64,000 bases of DNA from Novosphingobium aureum (lineage in GTDB: Bacteria; Pseudomonadota; Alphaproteobacteria; Sphingomonadales; Sphingomonadaceae): positions 1 to 64,000 of the forward strand of contig NZ_JADZGI010000004.1 of the NCBI RefSeq assembly GCF_015865035.1, read 5' to 3'. The notes beneath the pieces are model-generated. The model made no database searches and had not been told where the DNA came from. It worked only from the letters and a program-made list of their open reading frames with translations. Positions 10,757-21,722 of this stretch are shown in pieces. Positions within the stretch are counted from its first letter, which is position 1. Each line of letters starts with the position of its first letter. A program made the translations under genes and the position numbers.

Positions 10757-11527
10757 ATGCGGATCGCGATCGTTACCGGAGGTGCCCAGGGCATCGGCAA
10801 GGGCGTCGTCCATCATCTGCTCGGGCAGGGCTGGCGGGTGGCGGCCTTCGATCGCGATATCGAAGCGCTCGACGAACTGGCAGCCGAGCTGGACAGCGAG
10901 GCGCTGCTGGCGTGTTCCTGCGATGTCTCCGAAGAAGATTCCGTCGCCGCCGCGCTTGAGAAGGTCCGCGCCTGGACAAGCGAGGCGCACGACCACGTCG
11001 GTATCGACCTGCTCGTCTCGAATGCGGGGCTTGCCGATCCCGATTGCGGTCCGATCGAGGACCTCTCGCTCGCGGAATGGCGCAAGTGGCAGGACAGCCA
11101 CGTCACCGGTGCTTTTCTGACCGTTCGCGGCTGTGTCCCCGGTCTGCGCCGCCGCAAGGGCGCAATCGTGCTGATGGCCTCGACCCGCGCGCACCAGTCC
11201 GAGCCGCACACCGAGGCTTACGCTGCGGCCAAGGGCGCGCTATGCGCGATGACCCATGCGCTCGCGGTCAGCCTCGGTCCCGACATTCGCGTCAACGCGG
11301 TGCTTCCGGGCTGGATCGAGACGCGCGACTGGCAGAAGTCATCGCAGCGCGAGGTCGCCGAGCACCGCCGGATCGACCGTGAACAGCATCCGGTGGGCCG
11401 GGTTGGCGCGCCGCAGGACATTGCCGCGACGGTTGAGTTCCTCGCCAGCGAGGGCGCGGGCTTCATCACCGGGCAGCAGTTCGTCGTCGATGGCGGGATG
11501 AGCCGCAAGATGATCTACGCCGACTGA
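10757..11527 (+). CDS. SDR family NAD(P)-dependent oxidoreductase
   Basis: 256-residue classical short-chain dehydrogenase. It has cofactor motif TGGAQGIGKG, a DV after the fourth strand, NAG (SNAGLAD), catalytic serine region MASTRAHQ, active-site Y-A-A-A-K, and the C-terminal ITGQQFVVDGGMS. The acidic residue after strand 2 (AFDRDIE) suggests NAD(H) preference. The start is the ATG after CAGGGGAA; a longer upstream frame runs inside the previous gene and is spurious. The substrate cannot be deduced. Confidence 0.88.
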   Translation: MRIAIVTGGAQGIGKGVVHHLLGQGWRVAAFDRDIEALDELAAELDSEALLACSCDVSEEDSVAAALEKVRAWTSEAHDHVGIDLLVSNAGLADPDCGPIEDLSLAEWRKWQDSHVTGAFLTVRGCVPGLRRRKGAIVLMASTRAHQSEPHTEAYAAAKGALCAMTHALAVSLGPDIRVNAVLPGWIETRDWQKSSQREVAEHRRIDREQHPVGRVGAPQDIAATVEFLASEGAGFITGQQFVVDGGMSRKMIYAD

Positions 11528-11548
11528 GCGTGCCGTTCGGGACTGAGC

Positions 11549-12379
11549 CTAGAGACCGTAGCTTCGCAGCCATCGCAGGGTGAATGTCTGCGCGCTCTCT
11601 CCATATTGCAGCTGATGCCCCTCGTGCGCAAAGCTCTTGAAGGTGCCGTCCCGGGCGGCTTCGGCCAGCCTGCGGCCTTGACCATGCGGGATCACCGCAT
11701 CGTTCCCGGCATGGAGCACGAGCACCGGCGCGGCTAGCATGCCGATGGTAGCCAGACTGTCGTAACGGTCGTGGACGAAACGGCGCACGGGCAGCCAGGG
11801 AAAGGCTGCCGCAGCCGCATCCGGCAGGCTGGTGAAGGGCGAGACGAGCACCAGCGCTGCGGGCGGCCCACCCGCTTGCGACCAGCGCGAGGCCAGTGCC
11901 GTCGCGACGCCGGTACCGAGCGAGGCGCCCATGATCACTGTGCCTTGATGTGCGATCCCCTGCCGGGCGAGGAAGCGTGCAGCAGCATCGGCATCACGGG
12001 TCAGGCCGGCTTCGTCGGGTGCTCCGGGGTTGCCGCCATAGCCGCGATAGTCGGCAAGCAGAACGCCGTAGCCGCTGCGTGCGAAGGCATCGGTAGCCAT
12101 GGCTGCACCGGCCAGCGTGTCGCCGTTGCCGTGAAAGAAGATGATGGACGGGCGCTCCTCGCGCGGCGGCGTCCAGGCCGCGCGAAGCTGCAATCCGTCA
12201 TCGGTCTCGAGGCGGACCTCGGCAAAGCCCTGAGGTATGGCCACGCTCTCGGCGGGTGCCGGATAGATCAGCGCGCGCTGTCCGAAATAGAGCGCGGCGA
12301 ACAGGCCGACCACAAGCGCGATCGGCACGCAGACCAGCACCGCGAAGAGAATGCTCAGCAGCCTTCTGCGTGGGGGCAC
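11549..12379 (-). CDS. Alpha/beta hydrolase, BEM46/ABHD13-like, membrane anchored
   Basis: 276 residues with one N-terminal transmembrane helix (residues ~8-30). The alpha/beta-hydrolase core shows FFHGNGDTLAG (oxyanion region), nucleophile elbow GASLGTG, acid in HAGNDAVIP and base in HEGHQLQ. That is a complete catalytic triad for an esterase, thioesterase or lipase of the YfhR/BEM46 group. The N-terminal anchor probably places the hydrolase domain in the periplasm. The stop faces the SDR gene with a 21-nt gap, and it lies just downstream of dxs on the same strand. Confidence 0.85.
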   Translation of the reverse strand: MPPRRRLLSILFAVLVCVPIALVVGLFAALYFGQRALIYPAPAESVAIPQGFAEVRLETDDGLQLRAAWTPPREERPSIIFFHGNGDTLAGAAMATDAFARSGYGVLLADYRGYGGNPGAPDEAGLTRDADAAARFLARQGIAHQGTVIMGASLGTGVATALASRWSQAGGPPAALVLVSPFTSLPDAAAAAFPWLPVRRFVHDRYDSLATIGMLAAPVLVLHAGNDAVIPHGQGRRLAEAARDGTFKSFAHEGHQLQYGESAQTFTLRWLRSYGL

Positions 12380-12395
12380 GGTGCCGGTCTGAGTC

Positions 12396-14330
12396 TCAGG
12401 CCCGTGCTTCCTTCACGCCCGTGCTGTTGTGGCGCAGCGCCGAGAGCACGGTGTCGACGATCTGGGGCGCGTTGAGCCCGGCTTCGTCGTACTGCTTCTC
12501 GGGCTTGTCCTGATCCTGGAACACGTCGGGCAGGCGCATGGTGCGGATCTTGAGGCCCGCATCGGTGAGCCCCTCGTCGCTGGCCATGGTCAGGACGTGT
12601 GCGCCCAGACCGCCGATCGAGCCTTCCTCGATCGTCACCACGACCTCGTGGCTGAGCATGAGGCGGCGGATCAGGTCGGTGTCGAGCGGCTTGGCGAAGC
12701 GCAGGTCGGCGACGGTGGTGGTCAGCCCCTTGGCTTCCAGCTCGTCGGCGGCCTTGAGCGATTCGCCAAGGCGCGTACCGATCGAAAGCAGCGCGACCTT
12801 GCCCGCGCTCTTGTCGCTGCCGCGCACGATCCGCCCCTTGCCGATCTCGAGGCGCTGCGGGGTCTCAGGCAGGGCGACGCCGGTGCCGTTGCCGCGCGGA
12901 TAGCGGAACGCGATCGGACCGCTGTCGTGCAGCGCGGCGGTGTGGGTCATGTGGACCAGCTCCGCCTCGTCGGCGGCGGCCATGACCACCATGTTGGGCA
13001 GCGTCGCGAGATAGGTCACGTCGAACGAACCGGCGTGCGTCGCCCCGTCGGCCCCGACGAGGCCCGCGCGGTCGATCGCGAAGCGGACCGGAAGGTTCTG
13101 GATGGCGACGTCGTGCACGACCTGGTCGAAAGCGCGCTGCAGGAAGGTCGAGTAGATCGCGCAGAACGGGCGCATCCCCTGCGCGGCGAGGCCCGCCGCG
13201 AAAGTGACGGCATGCTGCTCGGCAATGCCGACGTCGAAGCTGCGGTCGGGGAAGGCGCTGGCGAACTTGTCGAGGCCGGTACCCGAAGGCATGGCTGCGG
13301 TGATCGCGCAGATCGTGTCGTCGTGTTCGGCCTCGGCGATCAGCGCCTTGGCGAAGACTCCGGTGTAGCTTGGCGGACCGGCAGGCGCCTTGGTCTGCTC
13401 GCCGGTGACGACGTTGAACTTCTGTACGCCGTGGTACTTGTCGGCGGCCTTCTCGGCGAACTCGTAGCCCTTGCCCTTCTGCGTCACCACATGGATCAGG
13501 ATCGGGCCTTCGGCTGCGTCGCGCACGTTCTCGAGCACGGGAACGAGCGTGTCGAGGTCGTGGCCGTCGAGCGGGCCGACGTAGTAGAAGCCCAATTCCT
13601 CGAACAGGGTGCCGCCCATCGCCATGCCACGGGCGAATTCGTCGGTCTTGCGCGCGGCGACCTGGAGCTGGCGCGGCAGCTTGCGCGCGAAGCGGCGCGC
13701 GAGTTCGCGCAGGCCGAGGAACTTGCCCGAGGAAACCAGCCGCGCGAGGTAGGACGAGAGCCCGCCGACCGGCGGTGCGATCGACATGTCGTTGTCGTTG
13801 AGGATCACGATCAGGCGGTTGCCTGCGGCCTCGGCGTTGTTCATCGCCTCGTAGGCCATGCCGGCGCTCATCGCGCCGTCGCCGATCACCGCGATGCCGC
13901 GGCCCGGGACTCCCTTGATCTTGTTGGCCATCGCGAAACCAAGCGCGGCCGAGATCGAGGTCGAGCTATGTGCGGTGCCGAAGGGATCGTACTCGCTCTC
14001 GGAACGCTTGGTGAAGCCTGAAAGCCCGCCGCCCTGGCGAAGCGTGCGCATGCGCTCGCGTCGGCCGGTGAGGATCTTGTGCGGATAGGCCTGGTGGCCC
14101 ACGTCCCAGATCAGACGGTCTTCGGGCGTGTTGAAGACGTAGTGGATTGCGACGGTGAGTTCGACCACGCCGAGGCCCGAGCCCAGGTGTCCGCCGGTCT
14201 CGCCGACGGTAGATATGGTCTCGGCGCGCAGCTCCGCGGCCAGCTGCTGCAGCTGGTCGGCCTTGAGTTGGCGCAGGTCGTCGGGGGTGGTGACGGTGTC
14301 GAGTAGCGGGGTGGCCGGTTCGGCATTCAT
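12396..14330 (-). CDS. dxs: 1-deoxy-D-xylulose-5-phosphate synthase
   Basis: 644-residue thiamine-diphosphate enzyme, the first step of the MEP isoprenoid pathway (pyruvate + glyceraldehyde-3-phosphate to DXP). Visible: GGHLGSGLG (residues 47-54), the ThDP motif beginning [13 protein letters not shown] at ~150 and ending in ILNDND, the transketolase-type [15 protein letters not shown], and the C-terminal domain with [15 protein letters not shown]. Length matches the family. It supplies precursors for quinones, hopanoids or carotenoids. The nearest downstream gene on this strand is the alpha/beta hydrolase, 16 nt away. Confidence 0.97.
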   Translation of the reverse strand: MNAEPATPLLDTVTTPDDLRQLKADQLQQLAAELRAETISTVGETGGHLGSGLGVVELTVAIHYVFNTPEDRLIWDVGHQAYPHKILTGRRERMRTLRQGGGLSGFTKRSESEYDPFGTAHSSTSISAALGFAMANKIKGVPGRGIAVIGDGAMSAGMAYEAMNNAEAAGNRLIVILNDNDMSIAPPVGGLSSYLARLVSSGKFLGLRELARRFARKLPRQLQVAARKTDEFARGMAMGGTLFEELGFYYVGPLDGHDLDTLVPVLENVRDAAEGPILIHVVTQKGKGYEFAEKAADKYHGVQKFNVVTGEQTKAPAGPPSYTGVFAKALIAEAEHDDTICAITAAMPSGTGLDKFASAFPDRSFDVGIAEQHAVTFAAGLAAQGMRPFCAIYSTFLQRAFDQVVHDVAIQNLPVRFAIDRAGLVGADGATHAGSFDVTYLATLPNMVVMAAADEAELVHMTHTAALHDSGPIAFRYPRGNGTGVALPETPQRLEIGKGRIVRGSDKSAGKVALLSIGTRLGESLKAADELEAKGLTTTVADLRFAKPLDTDLIRRLMLSHEVVVTIEEGSIGGLGAHVLTMASDEGLTDAGLKIRTMRLPDVFQDQDKPEKQYDEAGLNAPQIVDTVLSALRHNSTGVKEARA

Positions 14331-14495
14331 TCCATGGGCCTTACACAGTTACGACGAACATGTCGATCAAACGCGCGCATCGATTAAGCGTGCTTTTCCA
14401 ACAACCCCAAGAGCGGTGAGTAGTGCCCAAGAAGACGGAGTCGCCGCTTCGCCTTGCGGTGTTTTGCAAGTGCATCCGAGGGAGCTGGCGCGCTG

Positions 14496-14981
14496 TCAGC
14501 TGCAGGCCGCGCAGGTACCGCGCAGCTCGACCACCGGGCGCACGTCGGCAAAGCCGGAATCGCGTGCGGCCTGGACCAGCGCACCGGTCAGGGCGTCGTC
14601 GTCGATATGCACGACCTGCCCGCACGAATCGCAGATCAGGAAAATGCAGTCGTGACGGCAGCCGGGATGGCTGTTGGCGATATAGGCATTGGCGCTCTCG
14701 ACCCGGCGCGCGAGGTTGGTGCGCACGAACAGATCGAGGATGCGATAGACCGAGTTGGGAGCGACGCGCTTGCCGCGCATGGCGGAAACGGCCTCGGCGA
14801 GGTCATAGGCGGAGCCGGGCGACTTGCGGTCGGCAAGCGCTTGGAACACGTCCGCGCGCATCTCGGTCCATTGCTCGCCGGCTTCGGTGAGAACCGCCCG
14901 CGCGGCGGTAACGAGATGATCGCCGGACAGGTCCTGATGGCCATGCCGGGCTTCTTCGTGCTGATGACAATCTGTGCCCAT
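14496..14981 (-). CDS. Fur family transcriptional regulator, Zur-like
   Basis: About 161 residues. Winged-helix recognition region VAPNSVYRILDLFVRTNL, histidine-rich metal region (SHPGCRHDC) and two structural CxxC pairs, CDSC at 117-120 and CAAC at 157-160, as in Zur and other zinc-containing Fur proteins. The N-terminus is short and His-rich (CHQHEEARHGH), which could tune metal sensing. An alternative ATG lies 9 nt upstream at 14990. Zinc sensing is favoured by the HxC/CxxC pattern, but Fur-type or other metals are not excluded. Confidence 0.85.
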   Translation of the reverse strand: MGTDCHQHEEARHGHQDLSGDHLVTAARAVLTEAGEQWTEMRADVFQALADRKSPGSAYDLAEAVSAMRGKRVAPNSVYRILDLFVRTNLARRVESANAYIANSHPGCRHDCIFLICDSCGQVVHIDDDALTGALVQAARDSGFADVRPVVELRGTCAACS

Positions 14982-15076
14982 GGTCACCATATGGGCGATG
15001 CCAGGGCGCGACGCAACGTCAGGCCGCAGGGGGGGCTGACGCCGTTTGGCGGGCCCAGCGCCCGCCGGCGGCTAAC

Positions 15077-15229
15077 TCAGCGGGTGCTAGCGGCTTCTGC
15101 CGGGGGAACCACGCTGCTGGCGAGCGAACCGGGCGCATCGGCGGCCATCACGCCGAATACCAGCACCGCACCGCCGGCAAAGCCGAGGGCGAAGAAGCGG
15201 GCGAATTCGGTTTTCAGGTGGCGCAGCAT
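15077..15229 (-). CDS. Small single-helix membrane protein of unknown function
   Basis: About 50 residues beginning MLRHLKTEFARFFALGF, with one hydrophobic segment (FALGFAGGAVLVFGVM) and an Ala/Ser-rich tail. The charge pattern (basic N-terminus before the helix, small residues after) fits either a single-pass protein or a short secreted peptide. An in-frame upstream start at 15277 would give 66 residues. The ribosome-binding site is weak (GGAT). Function unknown; real coding is plausible but not certain. Confidence 0.45.
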   Translation of the reverse strand: MLRHLKTEFARFFALGFAGGAVLVFGVMAADAPGSLASSVVPPAEAASTR

Positions 15230-15377
15230 GGCAGATCCGGTCAGTTGTTGGGTCACTGGCAGGCGTTCTGGACGCACTGCCGTTCGACTTGTGTGAGCCC
15301 CTTTGCCGCAAATTTGCTTAGCGTCGAGTGAACATTCCCGTTCTTGGCGGGGTGTCTCGACGGGGCGTTGTGCTGTT

Positions 15378-15399
15378 GCGGTGAACTGCAGTTCACCGC
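15378..15399. promoter_or_regulatory. Perfect 22-bp palindrome, candidate operator
   Basis: The arms GCGGTGAACTG and CAGTTCACCGC are exact reverse complements with no spacer. There is no T-run on either side, so it does not look like an intrinsic terminator. It lies in a 249-nt gene-free stretch between two small minus-strand ORFs. The core GAAC-TGCA-GTTC is a typical dyad for a dimeric repressor; the bound protein is unknown. Confidence 0.45.
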
Positions 15400-15478
15400 T
15401 GGAACGAATGTCACGCGAAGGCGTGTTTTGCTAATCTTGCGAAGGGGATAGCCGAGCTGCTTGCGGCCCGGTCGGGCG

Positions 15479-15694
15479 TCATGCGGGAGGCTGCCAGCCG
15501 CCGATCGCGGCACTGGCGAGCGAGGCCAGCGCCAGAACCAGTATCGGCAGGGCGGCACATGCGAACGGCAGCGCCAGCGCTGCGATCCACTTCGTGCGCC
15601 GCCCGAGGCGACCCAGCCGCAGCAGGATCGCCGAGGCGAGGAACCCGCCGAGAAAGCCGAGACTGACCAGCGGGCCGAACCAGGGAAGCGGCAT
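15479..15694 (-). CDS. Small membrane protein downstream of purH
   Basis: 71 residues with two hydrophobic segments (residues ~5-25 and ~38-65) separated by a basic loop [11 protein letters not shown], giving a positive-inside hairpin topology. It starts 23 nt after the purH stop on the same strand, with GAGGGAA about 11 nt before the ATG, so it is probably co-transcribed with purH. No recognised family; function unknown. Confidence 0.55.
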   Translation of the reverse strand: MPLPWFGPLVSLGFLGGFLASAILLRLGRLGRRTKWIAALALPFACAALPILVLALASLASAAIGGWQPPA

Positions 15695-15717
15695 CTTCGC
15701 GGCGTTCCCTCGTCCGA

Positions 15718-17310
<1,593 letters not shown>

Positions 17311-17466
17311 CTTGTGGGCTTTCCTCGGGCGCAGGAGCGGTGTTCCTATGCGCGCGCCCATAGGGTGGGCAAGCCGAGGGGGCAAGGGCGCGGTGCCGGA
17401 AAAACGTCACTTTTGCGCCAGTCGGACAGGCCTTGCGGCGAAGCCGTGATCGCGCGGCCCGCGCGA

Positions 17467-19425
17467 TCAGCCCATCTTCTTGAGAAGCCAGCCGAAGTTT
17501 CCGCCCCCGCGCGAGACCATGCCCTGGATGACGAGCTGCTGCGTCGCGACCGGGCGGCCCTGGCCGTCGACCCACAGCGAATCCTCGATCTCGACCGGAC
17601 CCGCGCCCGAGCGGAATTGCCAGTAGCTCTGGTCGGGCAGCAGGATCGCGGCGCCGTGACCGTCTTCGGTAAGCGCGACCTCTACCTCGGGGCCGAGGTG
17701 GAAGCGGATCGCGAAGCCGACCTTGCCGCGCTTGCCCTTGCGGCTGGCGGGCAGGAGCATGTCCTCGCCGCGCAGTTCGCTGCCGTCGTCGCGCACGATC
17801 AGAATGCGGCGGTGAGTCAGGCCATAGCGGGCGGCATAGCCGTTGTGGCTGGCCTCGAGGCGGGTGGCGCTGGTGCCGCTCTTTTCCTGCTCGAGCGTCT
17901 TGCGGTCGACGTCGACTGCGGTGACGCCCGCACCGATCATGCCGTTGATCAGCACGGCGGTCGAATTGGCATCGTCGAGGGTCAGCGTCGAGTGTGCGGC
18001 GGTGGCGCGCAGGCCCTGCTCGAGCCTGACCGGGACCAGTCCGCCACCACTCGCCGCACCGCCGCAATTGACGAAGAGGCGGTGCCCGGCGTGCGAGAAC
18101 TCGAAGGCGAGCGTGGAGGCGCAGCCGTAGCGCGCATCGCCCGGCATCGGCGGCGGGGCCGTGTCGAACTGGAGGATGGTACGGTGCGCGGCGACGCGCT
18201 GGTAGCCCCACTGGCGGACCTCGCGCAGCGGGCGGGTGCGCACTTCGCTGGCCTTGACCAATGCCTCTACGTCTGCCGCGCTGACGGCCCATCCGCCCTG
18301 CCAGGAACCCAGCGAACCATCGCCATGGCACAGCGCGAGAAGCGGAGGCACGAGCATCTCGATCACCCGTTCCATCGAGGGTTCGGGATCGCGGCGGGTC
18401 GCCTTGTAGCAGTTGCGCAGCCGAACCAGCAGCGCGATTGCCTCCATCTGTGCGATCGGGCTGCGCGAAAGCACGCCGCCATCGTCGCCCATCAACTCGC
18501 CCAGCGCCTTCATCAGTCCGGCCTCGCCATAGAGGCGGCGCGGGCGGCCTTCGGGCAGGAGCAGGCCTGCCGCGACGATGCCGCACCAGCCGGAGACTTC
18601 GGCGAGCTTGTCCTCGGCCGAATGGACGTGGCGGTCGAGCCAGCGTGCGGTCTCGGCGACATGGGCGAGGACGCGCAAGCGAAAGGCCTTTTCGCCCGAG
18701 AGAATCAGCGGTGCGTGCACCAGCCAGTTCATCAGCCGCGCGCCGGTGTTGCCGACGGCCCAGGCCGGGCCCTTGCCGGGCTTGGCGGGCGGCTTGGGAT
18801 TGGCCTGGAGCCAGGCGCCGAGAATGCGCTCGGCCGTCGCGGTGCCCTGCTCGCGCGGGCCGCAGGCTTCAAGGTCGGTGAGCCAGGCGAAGGAGTGCAC
18901 CACGCGCTCGAGCGGCGGCGTGACGCGGCCCGCGCCCGCGAAGTCGACCTGTGCGATCGGGGTCTTCGCGCCGTGGACGAGGAAGTGCCCGGCGCGCAGC
19001 GCTGTCCCTGCGCAGGCATCGCCCGGGACGGTATTGTGCACGGTCGCGAGCAGGCGGGTGCGCGCCTTCTTGCCGAACGGGGAGCTGAGCATCGTGCCCG
19101 GTACACCGAGGCGATAGGCAAAGCGGATCAGGCGTTCGCCTGCGCCGACCGACGGCGGGGAGAAATCGACGAGTGCGAGCGCGCGGCCGGTGCCCGACTG
19201 GTCCGCATCGACTACCGGAGCAGCGGGTTCGGCAGCAGCGGAGGGTTCAGCGGGCTCGGCCGGTGTCACGGCCGGGTTTGGCCCGGGGGAGGGTGAGGCG
19301 GTGTCCACGACCCCTGCGCTCATCGCGCCGACGCTGACGTCGGCCCCGTCATCGACGCAATCGCGAGCCGGACGGGTCTCGTCCGGGTTGCGCGTCTCGA
19401 TGTCGGGGCGGGTATCGAGGCTCAC
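17467..19425 (-). CDS. Heparinase II/III family protein
   Basis: 652 residues. An Ala/Pro-rich, low-complexity N-terminus (~1-80) is followed by an alpha-helical toroid region and a C-terminal beta-sandwich typical of heparinase II/III-like polysaccharide lyases (AHSTLTLDDANST, ASHNGYAARYGLTHRRIL). No signal peptide is obvious, so the protein may be cytoplasmic. It starts (GTG) 4 nt after the rpe stop and precedes purH by ~155 nt. Lyase activity on an acidic glycan is inferred from the fold only. The low-complexity N-terminus leaves the true start open (ATG option at codon 35). Confidence 0.8.
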   Translation of the reverse strand: MSLDTRPDIETRNPDETRPARDCVDDGADVSVGAMSAGVVDTASPSPGPNPAVTPAEPAEPSAAAEPAAPVVDADQSGTGRALALVDFSPPSVGAGERLIRFAYRLGVPGTMLSSPFGKKARTRLLATVHNTVPGDACAGTALRAGHFLVHGAKTPIAQVDFAGAGRVTPPLERVVHSFAWLTDLEACGPREQGTATAERILGAWLQANPKPPAKPGKGPAWAVGNTGARLMNWLVHAPLILSGEKAFRLRVLAHVAETARWLDRHVHSAEDKLAEVSGWCGIVAAGLLLPEGRPRRLYGEAGLMKALGELMGDDGGVLSRSPIAQMEAIALLVRLRNCYKATRRDPEPSMERVIEMLVPPLLALCHGDGSLGSWQGGWAVSAADVEALVKASEVRTRPLREVRQWGYQRVAAHRTILQFDTAPPPMPGDARYGCASTLAFEFSHAGHRLFVNCGGAASGGGLVPVRLEQGLRATAAHSTLTLDDANSTAVLINGMIGAGVTAVDVDRKTLEQEKSGTSATRLEASHNGYAARYGLTHRRILIVRDDGSELRGEDMLLPASRKGKRGKVGFAIRFHLGPEVEVALTEDGHGAAILLPDQSYWQFRSGAGPVEIEDSLWVDGQGRPVATQQLVIQGMVSRGGGNFGWLLKKMG

Positions 19426-19429
19426 CGGA

Positions 19430-20092
19430 TCAGGCCGCTCCCTTCAGGGTGCGGATGTTAGTCGCGTAATGATCGGGCCCGCCGCGGAACGTGGCCGATC
19501 CGGCGACGAGGACGTCTGCACCGGCATCGACACACAGCGGCGCGGTCTTGGCGTCGACGCCGCCGTCGACCTCGATCTGGATGTCGCGGCCCGACTTGTC
19601 GATCATCTTGCGCACCGCCTCGATCTTGCGAAGCTGGCTCGTGATGAAGCTCTGGCCGCCAAAGCCGGGGTTGACGCTCATGATCAGGACGAGGTCGATC
19701 TCGTCGATCAGGTAGTCGAGCATCTTGGCGGGCGTCGCGGGGTTGAGCGAGATGCCGGCCTTCTTGCCCAGCTTCTTGATCGTCTGGACAGTGCGGTGAA
19801 CGTGCGGGCCGGCCTCGGGGTGCACGGTGATGATGTCCGCGCCTGCCTCGGCGAAGGCCTCGAGGTAGGAATCGACGGGAGAAATCATCAGGTGCACGTC
19901 GAAGGGCTTGGTGGTGTGCGGGCGCAGGGCCTTCACCACCGCCGGGCCGATGGTGATGTTGGGCACGAAGTGGCCGTCCATCACGTCGACGTGAATCCAG
20001 TCCGCACCGGCCTCGTCGATGGCGCGCACTTCCTCTCCGAGCCGCGCGAAGTCGGCGGACAGGATGGACGGCGAAATCAGCGGCGTGGTCAT
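19430..20092 (-). CDS. rpe: Ribulose-phosphate 3-epimerase
   Basis: 220-residue TIM-barrel enzyme interconverting ribulose-5-phosphate and xylulose-5-phosphate (pentose phosphate pathway). Seen: [15 protein letters not shown], the metal/acid motif [15 protein letters not shown], the LMISPVDSY His-containing strand, [11 protein letters not shown] and [13 protein letters not shown] with the second catalytic aspartate. AAGGAG lies ~10 nt before the ATG. It heads a minus-strand cluster with the heparinase-family gene and purH. Confidence 0.97.
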   Translation of the reverse strand: MTTPLISPSILSADFARLGEEVRAIDEAGADWIHVDVMDGHFVPNITIGPAVVKALRPHTTKPFDVHLMISPVDSYLEAFAEAGADIITVHPEAGPHVHRTVQTIKKLGKKAGISLNPATPAKMLDYLIDEIDLVLIMSVNPGFGGQSFITSQLRKIEAVRKMIDKSGRDIQIEVDGGVDAKTAPLCVDAGADVLVAGSATFRGGPDHYATNIRTLKGAA

Positions 20093-20412
20093 GTAAAACT
20101 TTGCTCCTTAATTATGGCAGATAGGGCACCATATCTTGGGGCGACAAGCGCACGACTCAGCGTTTTCCACACGCGATATGGGTCAAGCGGTGGTTAACGG
20201 GCAATTTGCATCGCTTACGATTGCAGGCGCAGCCTCCTCGGAGGGCGTGCGCGCCCGCGGCCTGTCCTCGAACAGTCTGTACGGATTAAGTGGCCATTCA
20301 GCGCGCCGATGGCAGGAAAGCGAAATGAAATGCGGACCTTGTGCCGGGTCTGGCCTGCTGCCACTGGGGCAGGCAGGCACGGCGGCCGTCCGCAAGGAAG
20401 ATGCAGGAGCAG
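20093..20412. other. Divergent intergenic region between rpe and the DUF2141 gene
   Basis: 320 nt with no convincing gene. The ~60 nt next to rpe are A/T-richer (AATTATGG, CCATATCTTGG) and likely carry the rpe promoter. A CGATATGGG and GGTTAACGGG stretch follows. I see no clear operator dyad. Confidence 0.45.
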
Positions 20413-20922
20413 ATGAAGCAGCTAATGAAGACGCCTATCGGCAAGTTCACGTTTCTCGCCGCGATGGGGGCCGTGGCCGCCGGTTTTGCGGTGCCCGCCG
20501 CGGCGCAGTACAATCGCGAGATTCGCAACGATCTGAGCAAGTGCAACAGTGCCTCGGGTCCGGGGCTTCTGGTCACGCTCGACGGCGTCAAGACCAGTCA
20601 GGGCGATATCCGGGTGCAGAGCTACAAGGCCACGGCAAAGGACTGGCTCGAGAAGGGCAGGTGGCTCTCGCGCATCGAGGTGCCCGCCAAGAAGGGCACG
20701 ATGACCTTCTGCGTACCCGTCTCCGCGCCCGGCACTTATGGCATCGCGGTGCGCCACGACGTCAATGGCAACGGCAAGACCGACATCACCGAAGATGGCG
20801 GGGCGATGTCGAACAATCCCTCTATAAACATCTTCAACCTGGGCAAGCCGAGCTACACCAAGGTCGGTGTCGACGTCGGCAATTCGGTCAAGTCGATCCG
20901 CATCCAGATGAAATACATGTGA
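20413..20922 (+). CDS. DUF2141 domain-containing secreted protein
   Basis: About 169 residues. N-terminal signal peptide (KTPIGKFTFLAAMG ... PAAAQ), then a DUF2141 beta-sandwich with the recurring motif GTYGIAVRHDVNGNGKTD and the closing KSIRIQMKY. Proteins of this family are exported and often appear beside carotenoid or envelope genes; their biochemical role is not established. Three in-frame ATGs (20401, 20413, 20425) are possible; 20413 is preferred because CAGGAG lies just before it. It stands alone on the plus strand, facing the nucleotidyltransferase gene. Confidence 0.8.
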   Translation: MKQLMKTPIGKFTFLAAMGAVAAGFAVPAAAQYNREIRNDLSKCNSASGPGLLVTLDGVKTSQGDIRVQSYKATAKDWLEKGRWLSRIEVPAKKGTMTFCVPVSAPGTYGIAVRHDVNGNGKTDITEDGGAMSNNPSINIFNLGKPSYTKVGVDVGNSVKSIRIQMKYM

Positions 20923-20957
20923 CCCGGCCGTTGTCGGGTGGGTCTGGCGACGGGGCG

Positions 20958-21722
20958 CTAGCCTCGGGCGAGGATCTGCCGGGCATCGGCAAGGTCGGAG
21001 GGCTTGTCGACGTCGACCGCGGCAAGCCCGTCGCGCGCGGCAACGAGTCTCGCGCGCACTGCGATGCGTTCGCCGAGCCGTGTGATCGCTTCGGCCATCG
21101 TGAGGCGGCGCAGCACGAAGCGCACGAGAATGCCGGGGCCTAGCTTGGCGGCGATACGCCAGGGGCGCTTGCGGTCGGCCTCGACGTCTTTCCACATCTG
21201 GATAGCGGCGCTGGCATTGCCGCCCGCGAGCAGGAACAGGTTGCAGCCCGACCAGTCGCCATCGGCGAGGCGCAGCCAGGTCCGCCTCGAGCCGGGCATG
21301 GCTGCTTCGATGGCCTCGCGCCGGGCAAGCAGGATCGCGACTTCGGCATCCTCGGGGGTGTCGGCGATGAAATCGCGGACCCATTGAGCCTTGAGCAGCG
21401 CATGGTCGGCGGTGGTGACCAGCATCGGGGTGCCGAAGTGAGCAAGGCCAGCCGCGACGCTGGCGCTCGGACCTGCTTCGGCGGCGAGTACCTCGCAGTC
21501 GAGCGCCATCGCCATGCCGGTGACTGCCGGATCGTTGGCGATGACGGCGATGCGCGCGATGCCCGCTTCGCGCAGCGCGCTGACGACCCGCGCAAGCATC
21601 GGCCTTCCCGCGACATCGACGAGCGCCTTGTGGCTCGTCCCTTCCGCCGCGGCGACGGGATCGGGCGCACCGGGGCGCGAGCCGGCCAGAACGAGCGCGC
21701 AGACGGGGGCGTCAGGGGTCAC
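20958..21722 (-). CDS. MobA-like nucleotidyltransferase (NTP transferase)
   Basis: 254 residues from a GTG start that overlaps the stop of the upstream gene by 4 nt (GTGA). Rossmann-like nucleotidyltransferase fold: N-terminal CALVLAGSRPG (nucleotide-binding loop), SHKALVDVAGRPML with the conserved lysine, and TTADHALL where the metal-binding aspartate sits. It resembles MobA/IspD-type and inositol-1-phosphate cytidylyltransferase-like enzymes. Given its neighbours (TAM41-like protein, lipid kinase, CDP-alcohol phosphatidyltransferase) I infer that it activates a polyol phosphate or sugar with CTP or another NTP, but the substrate is not visible in the sequence. Confidence 0.75.
   Translation of the reverse strand: MTPDAPVCALVLAGSRPGAPDPVAAAEGTSHKALVDVAGRPMLARVVSALREAGIARIAVIANDPAVTGMAMALDCEVLAAEAGPSASVAAGLAHFGTPMLVTTADHALLKAQWVRDFIADTPEDAEVAILLARREAIEAAMPGSRRTWLRLADGDWSGCNLFLLAGGNASAAIQMWKDVEADRKRPWRIAAKLGPGILVRFVLRRLTMAEAITRLGERIAVRARLVAARDGLAAVDVDKPSDLADARQILARG

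Noticed and set aside
15378..15399. The 22-bp palindrome as a LexA box
   Set aside because: Alphaproteobacterial LexA sites are usually direct repeats, and no SOS gene is next to it; kept only as an unassigned dyad.
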